DNA from: Brevibacterium sp. S22
GTDB lineage: Bacteria > Actinomycetota > Actinomycetes > Actinomycetales > Brevibacteriaceae
NCBI RefSeq assembly: GCF_004745485.1
Contig: NZ_RHFG01000003.1
Coordinates: 186,001 to 250,000, forward strand
DNA length: 64,000 nt
Direction: 5' to 3'
Of the stretch, positions 45,723 through 54,296 are shown piece by piece; positions within the stretch are counted from its first letter, which is position 1; every line of letters begins with the position of its first letter. Both the position numbers and the translations under genes were made by a program. Below the pieces are notes generated by a model, which did no database searches, had not been told where the DNA came from, and worked only from the letters and a program-made list of their open reading frames with translations.

Positions 45723-47312
45723 TCATTTCCGACAGTCGTCTTCATGGCTGTCGATGGCGGCGTCGGCCACCGCCGCTCCCGAACCGCTATAGATGTTGAT
45801 CACCGCGTGGACACCGGCACGGGCGAAATGCTCGACCTGATCGGGACGTTGGACGACGGCGGCGATGGTGCCGGGGAAGCCGGCGATGCGCAGCTGTTCG
45901 AGGGCGAAGGTGTTCGAGTCGTGCAGCGCCATGGCCAGCACCACCGTGTGCGCGGTCCCGCCGACGACGAGGCGGTGCCAGAATTCGTGGTCGGTGGCAT
46001 CGCCTTCGAGGACGGTGAAGCCGTCCTCCCGCAGAGCTTCGATGACGAGATGGTCGTTGTCGATGCCGATGACGTCGCTGTCGCCGCGTTCGACGAAGCG
46101 CTCATAGGCGCCGCGTCCGATTCGTCCCATTCCGAGGACGACCACCTCGGCGGCGCCGGTGTCGAGCGGTCGGTCGTTCTTCCGCAGCCTGGCTTCGTTC
46201 TCGTCGGGCAGGATCTCGTCGAGCTTCGCGACGATCTGCAGACTGTAGGAGTTGGCCAGCGAGGAGATGATCATGCCCAGCGCCACGGCCAATGCGGTGA
46301 TGGTCAGCCAGTCGTCGGCGAACAGGCCGTTGTCGATGCCGACGGCGACGACGATGAGGGCGAATTCGGAGAAGTTGCTGAGTGCCAGACTGGTGCGCAC
46401 GCTCGTGCGGTTGCGCAGCCCGAAGAGTCGGCCCATGAGGAAGAAGCTGACGAAGTTGAACGGCAGCAGGACAGCGCAGAGGAGGAACGCCATGAACAGG
46501 TCGGACCAGGTCGGGACCGCCTGCAGTCCGATGACGACGAAGAAGCCGACGAGGAAGAGCTCCTTGACGCTGAACAGCGACTTCGACATCTCGACGGCCC
46601 GCGGATGGGTGGAGAAGAGCAGGCCGAGGACCAGAGCCCCGAGGTCGCCGTGGATGCCGACGGATTCGAAGGCGACGTATCCCGGCCCCAGAGCCATGAC
46701 CACGCCGAAGAGGACGAGGAGTTCGCCGCGGCCGACACGGTCGAGGATCCGACGCAGCACCCACACACCCGGGATGAGCAGGAGCAGCGCCAGCGCCCAT
46801 GGGCTCGGCGGCTCCTCACCGGCGATGGTGATGAAGGCAACCGCGGCGAGGTCCTGCAGGACGAGGATCGCGATGGCGATCTGACCGTAGTAGGAGCCGT
46901 CGTCCGAACGGTCCTCGAGGACTTTGACCACGAGCACTGTCGAGGAGAACGAGAGTGCGAACCCCAGCAGCGCCAGCGTACCGAGTCCCCCGCCGACGCT
47001 GACGACGCCGATGACGGTGGCGAATCCGATTGTTCCGGCGCCGAGGAGGACGACCGTGACCATATGCAGCAGTGCAGTGCCGTGGGCCTCGGGTTGGAGC
47101 AGGGAGCGCAGGTCGAATTTCAGTCCGATCGTGAACAGGAGGAGCACGACACCGAGGTCAGAGACCTCCTGCAGGCCGGCGAATGCGGTGAAGCCGAAGA
47201 GGTGGAGGCAGAATCCGGCGGCGAGGAACCCGACGAGGGGTGGGATGCGGACCTCGTGGGCGAGGATGCCGAAGGCCAGCGCGGCGGCGATGGTGATGAC
47301 GATGTCTGCCAT
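45723..47312 (-). CDS. CPA2-family cation:proton antiporter with TrkA-N domain
   Basis: KefB-like monovalent cation/H+ antiporter. The 529-residue protein has about twelve hydrophobic segments, with GFALSFSSTVLVVKVLED and IAIAILVLQDLAAVAF (conserved Asp) in the transport core, then a Rossmann TrkA-N domain (about 388-505) beginning VVVLGMGRIGRGAYERF. That domain binds NAD(H)/nucleotide and gates transport. ATG has a GAGGAGG site. It is 65 bp downstream of rarA. Ion preference (K+ or Na+) cannot be read from sequence. Confidence 0.92.
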   Translation of the reverse strand: MADIVITIAAALAFGILAHEVRIPPLVGFLAAGFCLHLFGFTAFAGLQEVSDLGVVLLLFTIGLKFDLRSLLQPEAHGTALLHMVTVVLLGAGTIGFATVIGVVSVGGGLGTLALLGFALSFSSTVLVVKVLEDRSDDGSYYGQIAIAILVLQDLAAVAFITIAGEEPPSPWALALLLLIPGVWVLRRILDRVGRGELLVLFGVVMALGPGYVAFESVGIHGDLGALVLGLLFSTHPRAVEMSKSLFSVKELFLVGFFVVIGLQAVPTWSDLFMAFLLCAVLLPFNFVSFFLMGRLFGLRNRTSVRTSLALSNFSEFALIVVAVGIDNGLFADDWLTITALAVALGMIISSLANSYSLQIVAKLDEILPDENEARLRKNDRPLDTGAAEVVVLGMGRIGRGAYERFVERGDSDVIGIDNDHLVIEALREDGFTVLEGDATDHEFWHRLVVGGTAHTVVLAMALHDSNTFALEQLRIAGFPGTIAAVVQRPDQVEHFARAGVHAVINIYSGSGAAVADAAIDSHEDDCRK

Positions 47313-47377
47313 GCCGTCCTCCTCGCTCGGCCGCTCTCTCAGCGGGCGTCTTCGCTGCCGCGTCTAAGTCAAAGCTA

Positions 47378-48781
47378 TCAGGGCCGAAGCAGGCGTTGCA
47401 GGTTCTCCAGCCTTTCGGCCATCGACCTCTCCATTCCATTGCCCGTCGGAGTGTAGTAGCGCTTTCCGCGCAGCGTTTCCGGCAGGTACTCCTGATCCGC
47501 GACTCCGTGCGGAAAGTCGTGGGAGTACTTGTATCCTTCGCCGTGGCCGAGTTCCTTCGCCCCCGGATAGTGGGCGTCGCGCAGATGCATGGGCACCTGT
47601 CCGGCGAATCCGTTCTTGACATCGGCGATCGCAGCATCCAGGGCCCGGTAGCTCGCGTTCGACTTCGGTGCCAGGGCGAGGTACGTGACCGCCTCTGCCA
47701 GCGGGATCCGTCCTTCGGGCATGCCGATGTTCTGCACCGCCGTCGAGGCGGCCACCGCAATGGGCAGCGCCTGCGGGTCGGCCATGCCGATGTCTTCGGC
47801 CGCGGAGATGACGACTCGTCGAGCGATGAAGCGCGGGTCTTCACCGGCGACGATCATCCGCGCCAGATAGTGCAGAGCCGCATCGACATCGGAGCCGCGG
47901 ATGGACTTGATGAATGCAGAGACCACGTCGTAGTGCTGGTCGCCGTTCTTGTCATAGCGCAGAACGGTCTCGCTGCTCGCCTCGGCGCAGGCGGACTCGG
48001 TGATCGCTATCGGTCCCTCGGTCTCCTCCTCGATCTGGGCGGCGGCGATTCCCGCGGCGGCTTCGAGGACGGTCAGCGACCGGCGGGCGTCGGCTCCGGC
48101 GATGCGGACGATGAAGTTCCGGGCCTCCTCGGTGAGGGTGAACTGCCCGGCCAGACCGCGGTCGGATTCCACGGCACGGTCGAGCAGATTGCCGACCGCT
48201 TCGTCGTCGAGGGGACGCAGGGTGAGCATGAGGGAGCGCGACAGCAGCGGTGAGATCACCGAGAATGACGGGTTCTCCGTGGTCGCGGCCACGAGCACGA
48301 CCAGGCGGTTCTCCACCGCCGGCAGCAGAGCGTCCTGCTGGGCCTTGGAGAAGCGGTGGATCTCATCGAGGAAGAGCACCGTCGTGCGTGAGTACATTTC
48401 GCGTTCGCGGCGGGCGTTCTCGATCACCTGACGGACGTCCTTGACACCTGCGGTGATCGCGGAGAGTTCGACGAAGGTGCGTCCGGGCGCGTGGGAGATG
48501 ACATGGGCCAGAGTCGTCTTCCCGACTCCGGGTGGGCCCCACAGGATCACCGAGGAGGCCCCCGCCCGGTCTCCCCCGCTGGCTTCGACGAGCTGGTTGA
48601 GTGGGGATCCGGGGAAGGTCAGGTGCTCCTGGCCGACGACCTCGTCCAAGGTCCGCGGACGCATCCGCACCGCGAGCGGATCCAGGGCCCGCCCCGAGGA
48701 GGTCCCGGAGGAACCGGCGAAGCCCGGACCAGGAGATTCCTGGTCCGGGCCGTCGGAGAACAGATTCGGTTCCTGGCTCAT
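47378..48781 (-). CDS. rarA: Replication-associated recombination protein A (MgsA/RarA)
   Basis: AAA+ ATPase acting at stalled forks. The 467 residues show Walker A VILWGPPGVGKTTLAH, Walker B TVLFLDEIHRFSKAQQD, sensor ATTENPSFSVISPLLSR, and the tetramerisation region with GSDVDAALHYLARM and EDIGMADPQAL. An acidic Gly/Ser-rich N-terminal linker precedes the core. The ATG shares bases with the aspS stop (TGATG). Confidence 0.96.
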   Translation of the reverse strand: MSQEPNLFSDGPDQESPGPGFAGSSGTSSGRALDPLAVRMRPRTLDEVVGQEHLTFPGSPLNQLVEASGGDRAGASSVILWGPPGVGKTTLAHVISHAPGRTFVELSAITAGVKDVRQVIENARREREMYSRTTVLFLDEIHRFSKAQQDALLPAVENRLVVLVAATTENPSFSVISPLLSRSLMLTLRPLDDEAVGNLLDRAVESDRGLAGQFTLTEEARNFIVRIAGADARRSLTVLEAAAGIAAAQIEEETEGPIAITESACAEASSETVLRYDKNGDQHYDVVSAFIKSIRGSDVDAALHYLARMIVAGEDPRFIARRVVISAAEDIGMADPQALPIAVAASTAVQNIGMPEGRIPLAEAVTYLALAPKSNASYRALDAAIADVKNGFAGQVPMHLRDAHYPGAKELGHGEGYKYSHDFPHGVADQEYLPETLRGKRYYTPTGNGMERSMAERLENLQRLLRP

Positions 48782-50565
48782 CAGGCCTCTGCGTCGTCGT
48801 CTTCCGGCTCGAAGTCGACTCCGGCCTCGGCCCTCTGGGCATCGGTGATCGGTGCCGGAGCCTGCGTCAGCGGATCGAAGCCGCCACCGGACTTCGGGAA
48901 CGCGATGACCTCACGGATCGAGTCGACCCCGGCCAGCAGGGACACGATGCGGTCCCAGCCGAAGGCGATGCCGCCGTGCGGGGGCGCACCGAATTTGAAG
49001 GCCTCGAGGAGGAAGCCGAACTTCTCCTGCGCCTCTTCCTCGGTGATGCCCATGATCGTGAAGACTCGTTCCTGCACATCCTTGCGGTGGATGCGGATGG
49101 AGCCGCCGCCGATCTCGTTGCCGTTGCAGACGATGTCGTAGGCGTAGGCCAGAGCCTTGCCTGGGTCGGATTCGAGCGTGTCGAGGAATTCGGGCTTCGG
49201 TGCTGTGAAGGCGTGGTGGACCGCGGTCCACTGTCCGCCGCCGACAGCGACGTCGCCGGCAGCCTGAGCATCGGCGGCCGACTCGAACAGGGGTGCGTCG
49301 ACGACCCACACGAACGCCCAGTCGCCGTCCTTGATGAGTCCCGTGCGTTCGGCGATCTCGTTGCGGGCGGCACCGAGCAGGGCGCGGGAGGAATTCGCCT
49401 CACCGGCGGCGAAGAAGATCGCATCGCCCGGGTTCGCTCCGGTCGCCTCGGCGAGTCCTGCCTTCTCCTCATCGGAGATGTTCTTGGCCACGGGGCCGGA
49501 CAGGGTGCCGTCCTCGGCGATGAGCACATAGGCCAGGCCCTTCGCGCCGCGCTGCTTGGCCCAGTCCTGCCAGGCGTCGAGCTGCCGCCTGGGCAGCGAT
49601 CCGCCGCCGGGGTAGACGACGGCGCCGACGTACTCGGACTGGAAGACGCGGAAGGGGGTGTCGGCGAAGAACTCGGTGAGGTTGTTCAGTTCGAGGCCGA
49701 AGCGCAGGTCGGGCTTGTCCGAGCCGTACTTCTCCATCGCCTCGTGGTAGGTGATGTGCGGGATCGGGGTCGTGATGTCGTAGCCGATGAGCTTCCACAG
49801 TGCGGTGAGGATCTCTTCGGCCAACGCGATGATGTCGTCCTGCTCGACGAAGGAGGCTTCGATGTCGAGCTGGGTGAATTCGGGCTGACGGTCGGCGCGG
49901 AAGTCCTCATCACGGTAGCAGCGGGCGATCTGGTAGTAGCGTTCCATGCCGGCGACCTGCAGCAGCTGCTTGAACAGCTGCGGCGACTGCGGCAGTGCGT
50001 ACCAGGAGCCGGGCTTGAGCCTGGCGGGCACGAGGAAGTCCCGTGCCCCCTCCGGTGTCGATTTCGTCAGGGTCGGTGTCTCGACCTCGACGAAGCTGTG
50101 GGCGTCGAGGACCGACCGTGCCGCCTTGTTGACATCGGAGCGCAGGCGAATCGTCTTCGCCGGACCCGACCGGCGCAGGTCGAGGTACCGGTAGCGCAGA
50201 CGGGTCTCCTCCCCCACGGCACCGGAGTCCTCGGCGTGGTCGGAGACCTGGAACGGCAGCGCCGCAGCTTCGGAGAGCACCTCGACGCTGGTGTCGATGA
50301 TCTCGATCTCACCGGTCGGCAGGTTCGAGTTCGTGTTGCCGTCGGGGCGGACCGAGACGGTGCCGGTGGCCTTGATGACGGTTTCATTGCGCAGCTGGTG
50401 GGCGTCGTCTTCGCGGACGACGACCTGCACGATTCCCGAAGCGTCTCGCAGATCGATGAAGGCGACACCTCCGTGATCGCGACGACGATCGACCCACCCG
50501 GTGAGGGTGACGGTTTCTCCTGCGTTCGCGGCTCGCAGGCTTCCGGCTTCGTGGCTTCGCAGCAC
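48781..50565 (-). CDS. aspS: Aspartyl-tRNA synthetase, probably non-discriminating
   Basis: Charges tRNA-Asp. The 594-residue bacterial type has an OB anticodon domain ([19 protein letters not shown]), class II motif 2 [21 protein letters not shown], a GAD insertion domain and motif 3 [13 protein letters not shown]. His31 in the anticodon domain is the residue typical of AspRS enzymes that also charge tRNA-Asn, which would require GatCAB amidation. GTG start with AAGGAG 7 nt upstream. Confidence 0.96.
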   Translation of the reverse strand: MLRSHEAGSLRAANAGETVTLTGWVDRRRDHGGVAFIDLRDASGIVQVVVREDDAHQLRNETVIKATGTVSVRPDGNTNSNLPTGEIEIIDTSVEVLSEAAALPFQVSDHAEDSGAVGEETRLRYRYLDLRRSGPAKTIRLRSDVNKAARSVLDAHSFVEVETPTLTKSTPEGARDFLVPARLKPGSWYALPQSPQLFKQLLQVAGMERYYQIARCYRDEDFRADRQPEFTQLDIEASFVEQDDIIALAEEILTALWKLIGYDITTPIPHITYHEAMEKYGSDKPDLRFGLELNNLTEFFADTPFRVFQSEYVGAVVYPGGGSLPRRQLDAWQDWAKQRGAKGLAYVLIAEDGTLSGPVAKNISDEEKAGLAEATGANPGDAIFFAAGEANSSRALLGAARNEIAERTGLIKDGDWAFVWVVDAPLFESAADAQAAGDVAVGGGQWTAVHHAFTAPKPEFLDTLESDPGKALAYAYDIVCNGNEIGGGSIRIHRKDVQERVFTIMGITEEEAQEKFGFLLEAFKFGAPPHGGIAFGWDRIVSLLAGVDSIREVIAFPKSGGGFDPLTQAPAPITDAQRAEAGVDFEPEDDDAEA

Positions 50566-50623
50566 CTAAGGCTCCTTTGTGGTTTTGTGGTCTAGCGCCT
50601 GAACAATGATAGTCGTTCGCCGA

Positions 50624-51958
50624 TCATGCCCGGTACACTCGTGGCCACAGGTCCGCGGCCTCCGGTGTCCAGGCGGCGGGATCGGCCAAGGTCTGCTCTC
50701 CCGAGCGGATGTCCTTGACCTCGTGGCCGGACTCGCCGTCGGTGAACCAGACGAACGGGATGTCGCGGCGTTCGGCGTAGCGGATCTGCTTGCCGAACTT
50801 CGCTGCCGACGGTGAGACCTCGCAGGGGACGTCACGGGCTCGCAGGGCCTGCGCCACCGCGTCGGCCTCGTCCCGTTTGGCTTCGTCGGTGACGGCGATG
50901 ACGACGGCCGAGGGGGTGCCACGGGTGGCACGGATATCGGATCCTTCGCCGAGGATGAACGCCATGAGTCGGGAGACCCCGATGGACATGCCCACCCCCG
51001 GATAGTTCTTCTTCCCCACAGTGACCAAGGAATCGTAGCGGCCGCCGGAGGACACGGAACCGAGGTCTTCGTGGCCGATCAGCTGAGTCTCGTAGACCGC
51101 TCCCGTGTAGTAGTCGAGACCGCGAGCGATCTTGAGCTGCGCGACGACGACCCCCGGGGCTCGTTCGGCTGCGGCACGCAGCATGGTCGTCAGCGACTCG
51201 AGTCCGGCGTCGAGCAGCGGGTGTTCGACGCCGAGCGCGCGCACCTCATCGGCGAAGTCCGGGGAGTCGGATTCGATCGCGGCCAGCTCCAGGCACAGAC
51301 GCTGCTGGTCCTCGTCGGCGCCGGCTTCGGCGGCGAGCAGCCTGCCGACCTCGGCGGGGCCGATCTTGTCGTACTTGTCGAGGCAGCGCAGCACGGCCTG
51401 GATGTCCGTCAGCCCGACTCCGCGAGCGAACCCTTCGAGCAGTCGCCGATCGTTGACGACGATTTTGATTCCGGGCACGCCGAGAGGAGCGAGACGGGAG
51501 AACGCGTCGGCCACGGCCAGAGGGATCTCGACCTCGAAGTGTCCAGGCAGCTCACCATCGGCGATGACGTCGATATCGGCCTGGATGAACTCCCGGTATC
51601 GGCCTGCCTGCGGTCGTTCGCCTCGCCAGACGGGCTGGACGCGGGCTGCCTTGAACGGGAAGCTCAACTCGTTCGCATTGTCGGCGATGTATCGGGCCAG
51701 GGGCACCGTGAGATCGAAGTGGAGGCCGAGCGGATTGCGTTCGGCGCCGTCGGAGTGCAGCCGGGAGACGGCGAAGATCTCCTTGTCGATCTCCCCGTCC
51801 TTGGCCAGCTGGCTGATCGGTTCGACGGCGCGGTGGTTGAGGGCAGAGAACCCGTGCAGGGCGAAGGTGTGCTCGAGAGTGTCGATGACGGCCTTCTCGA
51901 TCACGCGTTCGGCCGGAAGTCGTTCCGGGAATCCGGACAGACGGGCTGACTTCGCCAT
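50624..51958 (-). CDS. hisS: Histidyl-tRNA synthetase
   Basis: Charges tRNA-His. The ATG at 51958 has a strong AAGGAG site and gives 444 residues; an upstream in-frame start is unsupported. Motifs: FDLTVPLARYIA (motif 1/2 region), VWRGERPQAGRYREFIQADID, and the histidine-specific ARGLDYYTGAVYE. A C-terminal anticodon domain follows. 58 bp upstream of aspS. Confidence 0.95.
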   Translation of the reverse strand: MAKSARLSGFPERLPAERVIEKAVIDTLEHTFALHGFSALNHRAVEPISQLAKDGEIDKEIFAVSRLHSDGAERNPLGLHFDLTVPLARYIADNANELSFPFKAARVQPVWRGERPQAGRYREFIQADIDVIADGELPGHFEVEIPLAVADAFSRLAPLGVPGIKIVVNDRRLLEGFARGVGLTDIQAVLRCLDKYDKIGPAEVGRLLAAEAGADEDQQRLCLELAAIESDSPDFADEVRALGVEHPLLDAGLESLTTMLRAAAERAPGVVVAQLKIARGLDYYTGAVYETQLIGHEDLGSVSSGGRYDSLVTVGKKNYPGVGMSIGVSRLMAFILGEGSDIRATRGTPSAVVIAVTDEAKRDEADAVAQALRARDVPCEVSPSAAKFGKQIRYAERRDIPFVWFTDGESGHEVKDIRSGEQTLADPAAWTPEAADLWPRVYRA

Positions 51959-52076
51959 GGTGCTCCTTGCTTTCGGTGCGGTGGCGATGCCGTGCGGCAC
52001 CGCTGAATCGGGTGGTGTCGGTGAGATCCGGGCGATGGGCTCGGAGGGGCGGCCTGGGGTGCTCGGTCGGAGCCGC

Positions 52077-52721
52077 TCAGAAGAACGGGTTCGTCGCGAG
52101 TTCCGTGCTCACCCGCGAAGCCGGTCCGTGTCCAGGATAGATCGGCACGTCGGGCAGCGTCGTGAACGCCCGCAGAGTCGCCTGCATCGCCTCCGGGTCT
52201 CCCCCGGGCAGGTCGACGCGGCCGATGGCTCCGGCAAAGACGACGTCACCGGTGAAGATGGCTTCTTCCTCACCGTCGAAGACGCGCAGCAGCATGGATC
52301 CTTCGGTATGGCCGGGTGCGGCGACTGCCGTGATGGTCAGCCCGGCGACCTCGAAGCTCTGCCCTTCGGTGATGTCGTCGGCCTCGGGGGCGTTCCAGTC
52401 TGCGACCAGCGGGGCGAGCATCGCCGCGAACTGCGGGTTGAGCGTCGTCGCCGGTGAGTCCAGTCGGTACCGGTCCGGGGCGCCGAGGTGGACGGGCACG
52501 TTCCAGCGGGCGAGCACATTGGTCAGGCCCAGAATATGGTCAGGGTGACCATGCGTGAGGAAGATCGCCCGCGGCTCCAGTCCCTCCTCGCTCAGCAGCG
52601 TCTCGAGTCCGGGAGCACAGTCGTATCCGGAGTCGATGAGAATGCAGTCGCTGCGTCCGGCAGCGCGCACGGCATAGCAGTTGACGTCGAGGAATTCGGC
52701 GTTGGTCGAGAACACATCCAT
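52077..52721 (-). CDS. Metallo-beta-lactamase-fold hydrolase (glyoxalase II-like)
   Basis: Zinc hydrolase of 214 residues with LTHGHPDHILGL, APGHTEGS, FTGDVVFAGAIGRVDLPGGD and PGHGP, all the expected ligands. A homologous gene sits beside hisS in mycobacteria (annotated glyoxalase II-like). True substrate unknown. The ATG at 52721 lies 6 nt after a TAGACT hexamer and has no Shine-Dalgarno, suggesting a leaderless mRNA; a TTG 6 bp earlier is the only alternative. Confidence 0.9.
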   Translation of the reverse strand: MDVFSTNAEFLDVNCYAVRAAGRSDCILIDSGYDCAPGLETLLSEEGLEPRAIFLTHGHPDHILGLTNVLARWNVPVHLGAPDRYRLDSPATTLNPQFAAMLAPLVADWNAPEADDITEGQSFEVAGLTITAVAAPGHTEGSMLLRVFDGEEEAIFTGDVVFAGAIGRVDLPGGDPEAMQATLRAFTTLPDVPIYPGHGPASRVSTELATNPFF

Positions 52722-52727
52722 GTGCAA

Positions 52728-52733
52728 AGTCTA
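52728..52733 (-). promoter_or_regulatory. -10 of the MBL hydrolase gene, leaderless architecture
   Basis: TAGACT on the minus strand, followed by exactly 6 nt and the ATG. Transcription would start at or next to the A of the start codon. Confidence 0.5.
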
Positions 52734-52759
52734 TCTACACGCACGCCGATGGTTATGCT

Positions 52760-52776
52760 GGGATAACGTCTATCCC
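52760..52776. promoter_or_regulatory. Palindrome in the divergent MBL / DUF349 promoter region
   Basis: GGGATA-ACGTC-TATCCC, a perfect 6-bp inverted repeat. It abuts a plus-strand TATGCT hexamer (52754-52759) that could be the -10 of the DUF349 gene, so the repeat would overlap that start site. Likely an operator, or a 5' hairpin of the transcript. Confidence 0.45.
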
Positions 52777-52789
52777 ACAATCGAGTGAT

Positions 52790-52811
52790 CGGCGGGAGTG
52801 AAGACCCGCCG
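52790..52811 (+). promoter_or_regulatory. Leader hairpin of the DUF349 gene
   Basis: CGGCGGG / CCCGCCG, 7-bp stem and 8-nt loop, 29 nt before the DUF349 ATG in a predicted 75-nt leader. No T-run. Function unknown. Confidence 0.4.
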
Positions 52812-52840
52812 GTTCGACCGATGGAAACAAGGTGAGAACC

Positions 52841-54193
52841 ATGTCGACCCCGACACCGAAGCCGACCCCCCGCCCGTCGTCGCTGCCGCGTCCGCAGGCG
52901 GCACAGGTGGTCAATGCCAGCCATATCGACCACGACGCCGAGGTGGCTCGCGCGTTGACTCATGGTCGGGCCGATGCACAGGGCAATGTGTTCGTCACCG
53001 CTGCTGATGGTGAGCGGGCCGTCGGCCAGTACCCGGATGCCACCCCCGAGGAGGCGCTCGAGTACTTCGCGAAGAAGTACGTCGAACTCGCGGAGAGCGC
53101 CGTCCTGCTGCGCAATCGCCTCTCCGCCGGTGCCCCTGGCCGTGAGGTCATGTCGGCGGCGAAGACACTGCAGGAGTCGCTGCCGGCGGCCAATGTCGTC
53201 GGCGATCTCAAGGGACTGAGCGCCACGCTCGACACCCTCATCTCCGATGCCGAGGCCACGGAGTCCCGACAGGCCGCCCGCGCCCAGACTGCGAAGCTCG
53301 CCGCGGCCGAGGACCGTGAGGCTCTCGTCGTCGAGGCCGAGGCCCTGGCCAAACAGGATCCGTCGAAGATCCAGTGGAAGCAGTCGGGTGCCCGCCTGCG
53401 TGAGCTCTTCGCACAGTGGAAGGACATGCAGCGCAGCGGACCGCGTCTGCCGCGGGCCATCGACCAGGAGCTCTGGGGTCGATTCTCTCAGGCGCGGAAC
53501 ACCTTCGAACACAAGCGCAAGGAGTTCTTCGCCGAACTCGACAAGGTCAATGCCGAGGGCAAGCGGATCAAGGAGAAGATCGTCGCCGAGGCGGAGTCGC
53601 TGTCAGCCTCGACCGACTTCCGCACCGTGTCCCAGAAGTACAAGGACCTGATGAGCCAGTGGAAGCGTGCTCCGCGTGCATCCCGCAAGGACGATGACGC
53701 TCTGTGGGCGAGGTTCCGCGCCGCACAGGATGTGTTCTTCTCCGCGCGTGATGCGGAGAACGCCGCCCTGGACGAAGAGTTCAAGGGCAACCTCGTCGTC
53801 AAGGAAGAGCTGCTGAAGAAGGCTCAGGCGCTGCTGCCGATCACCGACCCGGTGGCGGCCAAGCGTGAGCTGCGCACCATCCAGGATCAGTGGGAGGACG
53901 CCGGAAAGGTCCCCCGCGCGGGTGTCTCCCGGATGGAGAACGGCCTGCGTGATGTCGAGCGTGCGCTCGCCGAAGCCGAGGAGGCCGCTTGGCAGCGCAG
54001 CAACCCGGAGACGAAAGCCCGCACGTCGGGGGCGCTGAGTCAGCTCGACGAGTCGATCGTCGAACTCGAGAAGAAGCTTCAGACCGCGCAGTCAGGTGGC
54101 GATGAGAAAGCCGTCGCCGAGGCGCAGGAAGCGCTTGATGCTCGCCGCGCCTGGAGAGATCAGCTCGCGCAGACCGCCGCGGAACTCGACTGA
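52841..54193 (+). CDS. DUF349-repeat protein
   Basis: A 450-residue, highly charged, mostly helical protein with three or so DUF349 repeats, seen as QWKQSGARLRELFAQWKDM, TVSQKYKDLMSQWKRAPRAS and AKRELRTIQDQWEDAGKVPR; each has the Trp-containing helix typical of the domain. A proline-rich N-terminus (1-20) precedes it and a coiled coil (SQLDESIVELEKKLQTAQ region) ends it. Function is not established; DUF349 proteins are often stress- or division-linked. ATG at 52841 with AAGGTGAG upstream. First of only two plus-strand genes in the window, placed where mycobacteria carry ppiB. Confidence 0.88.
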   Translation: MSTPTPKPTPRPSSLPRPQAAQVVNASHIDHDAEVARALTHGRADAQGNVFVTAADGERAVGQYPDATPEEALEYFAKKYVELAESAVLLRNRLSAGAPGREVMSAAKTLQESLPAANVVGDLKGLSATLDTLISDAEATESRQAARAQTAKLAAAEDREALVVEAEALAKQDPSKIQWKQSGARLRELFAQWKDMQRSGPRLPRAIDQELWGRFSQARNTFEHKRKEFFAELDKVNAEGKRIKEKIVAEAESLSASTDFRTVSQKYKDLMSQWKRAPRASRKDDDALWARFRAAQDVFFSARDAENAALDEEFKGNLVVKEELLKKAQALLPITDPVAAKRELRTIQDQWEDAGKVPRAGVSRMENGLRDVERALAEAEEAAWQRSNPETKARTSGALSQLDESIVELEKKLQTAQSGGDEKAVAEAQEALDARRAWRDQLAQTAAELD

Positions 54194-54204
54194 GGACTCT
54201 CTGC

Positions 54205-54245
54205 TCGTCCACAGGTGCCGACGAACGAGTCTGCAGCTGTCCACA
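54205..54245 (+). other. Two DnaA-box-like 9-mers
   Basis: TCGTCCACA (54205-54213) and CTGTCCACA (54237-54245), same orientation, 32 bp apart, each one or two bases from the actinobacterial DnaA box TTGTCCACA. They lie between the DUF349 stop and the next promoter. Only two copies, so not an origin. Confidence 0.3.
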
Positions 54246-54261
54246 GGCTCTCGCCGAAGTC

Positions 54262-54290
54262 TTGCCAACGCCTCCACACCCGACGATAGT
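54262..54290 (+). promoter_or_regulatory. Promoter of the AbiEi-like gene
   Basis: TTGCCA (54262-54267), 17 nt, GATAGT (54285-54290), then 6 nt to the ATG at 54297. The spacing is ideal, and there is no Shine-Dalgarno, so the transcript is probably leaderless. Confidence 0.55.
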
Positions 54291-54296
54291 TCGGGT

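Noticed and set aside
45334-45726. 130-codon minus-strand frame between the antiporter gene and rpsD
   Set aside because: It passes through 26-bp repeats and the rpsD promoter, with Gly/Arg/Ala-rich composition and no homology; treated as noncoding.
54205-54245. DnaA-box-like pair as a replication origin
   Set aside because: Only two imperfect boxes, no dnaA/dnaN/gyrB context and no AT-rich unwinding element.
52841-54296. Long plus-strand frame running from 54096 into the AbiEi-like gene as a single protein
   Set aside because: The first 67 codons overlap the DUF349 gene in another frame and have no family sense; the promoter and start at 54297 explain the gene better.
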